From positions 1,608,501 to 1,672,500 of the forward strand of contig JAJNNQ010000008.1 in assembly GCA_027886175.1 (NCBI GenBank): 64,000 nucleotides of DNA, given 5' to 3'. This document shows, one piece after another, positions 62,307 through 64,000 of this stretch (the first letter of the stretch is position 1; every line of letters starts with the position of its first letter). The notes under the pieces were generated by a model. It worked only from the letters and a program-made list of their open reading frames with translations, made no database searches and had not been told where the DNA came from. The translations under genes and the position numbers were made by a program. Origin of the DNA: Phylloscopus collybita. Its lineage: Eukaryota > Chordata > Aves > Passeriformes > Phylloscopidae.

Positions 62307-64000
62307 TAAAAGGAGTATACATAAAAATGTATTAAACATGACAGCAACATTAACAGCCTTGTTTGGAGAGAGGAAGGTTTTTTTTTAACAGAATGCATTA
62401 TTTACTGGTCTCTACTGTATTGTTCCACCATGATGCCAGGATTGCATTTTTCCTGGACGTGTGGATCAGGCTTTCCCCCATCTGACATCAGCCACGAGCT
62501 GAGACACCAAGGTGCAGGATTTCAGCTGGCATGAATCCAACCAGATCAGCACTGCAGAGCCAGCTGAGCTTAATTGGACTGTGCTGGAAACATAAAAGTG
62601 ATGAAGCTGCCAGGGAAACAACACAGGTTCCTGCAATGGAGAAGACACAGTGACAGGAGAACCTCAAAATGTTTTGTTCCACTAAATTGCCAAGAAGAGG
62701 TAGAGGTCCAAAACCCACACAAGACTCATGGGTAAGAACACAATAGTTGCATATATTTTTGTGTTCAGTTAAATTACCCAAATGACCTGGTTCAGCAGAA
62801 TGTGAGCTGGGAGTCTCAGGGAAATGTCTGTCACACGAGATATTTAGTTAAATTTAGTTAAACTGTTAAATATTCCCACTTTTATAAGCAAAAGAACAGA
62901 AACTCCACCTAATCCAAAACACCTTACATTTTCTTTAACAAAAATATGTTTCTTCTTTTATCCCTCCCCCTTTTTTGGGGGCCTTAAATATGTCAGTTGT
63001 TTAAAAGATGTGACTGCCCTTATAAATGTATCGAAGATAAGCTAGGTTGTAAAGGATTCAGGTTCATGAACTGTGTTTATACAGTCTATTGTTTAGTACT
63101 CATGAATAATTGATTCTTGTCCTTCCTGCACAAATATTCAATCAGATACCATTCAAATTGATAGCAGGTGTCTGATCTAGGAAAAAAATGGCAATGTTCT
63201 TTGACTGGGGATGTGATTGTAATACCACTCTGCTCCAGCCATGGGGTACAGAGGAGTGTCACACATTTCAAATGGGGCCTGTTGAGAGGGAGAGTGTCTA
63301 ATTAAAACAGCATAGCGTGTAATTGTCTGGTATGTTTTGGGTAAGCAACCATCCTAAAGACACTTATTAAATTTTATTTTTATGTGTGTATGTGTGAAAT
63401 GGAGGACAGATAATTATTAAAAATGGCTTGTTCTGGGGAGGGGTTTGGTTATGCAGACAAGAATAGTTCTATATAGTCTCTAATTCCATAGGACCCTCAC
63501 ATACTCAGTATTAAAAATCTGACTCTGATTTCCCCAAGACCATGTGATGACCAGGAGACATAGAATAATTGCATTATGTGATATATTATTTAAGATCCAG
63601 TAAGAAGGTGCCTGTTCCTTAAAGCACAGATTCTTTTCCAATGAATTACAACTTTCCACTACTGGTAGTTTCCTGTAAGTCACTTTATATACTGCAGGAA
63701 AAAAAAAATGTGCATAGAAACAGAGCAGGGAGCAGGACCTGCTTGTATATCCTTGAACCTTGGAGCACTGCTCATTTCTTGCTCAGGGAGGTTTGTGGAC
63801 TTGAGCAAAGTTATGCCTCATATGGAAAGAGGAGCTGCAGAGTGAATATAGATATATAACTGGAATTTTGCTCCCAGGCACATGAAAATAAGTCTGAGGA
63901 GTCAGAGGTCCAATGTGTTCCAACTAAAGCAAGTCTGATCATTGAATTAATCAAGACAAAAATCAAATCTAAGTTGAGATTAGGAAATGCAGGGTATAGT
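62307..64000. other. Gene-free stretch to window end
   Basis: AT-rich unique-looking sequence with no repeat or gene that I can identify. Confidence 0.6.

Overview
This window looks like non-coding DNA from a bird, probably a songbird. The reasoning is as follows. It is AT-rich and CpG-poor. It carries CR1 LINE 3' ends, including one with the avian octamer tail (six ATTCTGTG units). It carries worn copies of the ancient amniote MIR SINE. Near the right end is one solo endogenous-retrovirus LTR of a type I recognise from neoavian and passerine genomes, bounded by a perfect 5-bp target-site duplication. The taxon is an inference from these repeats, not from any gene.

I find no protein-coding gene, tRNA, rRNA or CRISPR array. 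The longest stop-to-stop stretches are about 220 codons (4000-4659, minus), 180 codons (36284-36826, minus) and 170 codons (48117-48629, plus). That is roughly what chance gives in 64 kb of this composition, and none resembles a protein family I know. The window is therefore either a gene desert or part of a very large intron. A non-coding RNA cannot be excluded by reading.

Layout. 1-10 kb: unique sequence with a 17-bp triple repeat and a long A tract. 10-22 kb: several MIR remnants, an old CR1 end and a degenerate AT-rich tandem array (14.7-15.0 kb). 21.7-22.0 kb: a well-preserved MIR running into a homeodomain-motif-rich stretch. 22-31 kb: mostly unique, with one MIR and an ATT microsatellite. 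31.3-31.6 kb: the best CR1 3' end. 32-46 kb: unique, with small tandem duplications and a T/G-rich tract. 46-50 kb: a second, antisense CR1 fragment and a weak candidate exon. 50.2-50.5 kb: a tandem duplication of about 150 bp in which both copies keep a TATAAAAG box. 51-61 kb: unique, with a perfect 14-bp hairpin, a T52 tract and several blocks that read like conserved non-coding DNA. 61.7-62.3 kb: the solo LTR.

If the DNA has a function it is probably long-range regulation. Eight blocks look like candidate regulatory elements from motif content, but conservation cannot be seen from one sequence, so they are given low confidence. I did not find a convincing new biological system. The items most worth checking are the LTR promoter, the duplicated TATA module, the MIR-adjacent block and the hairpin.
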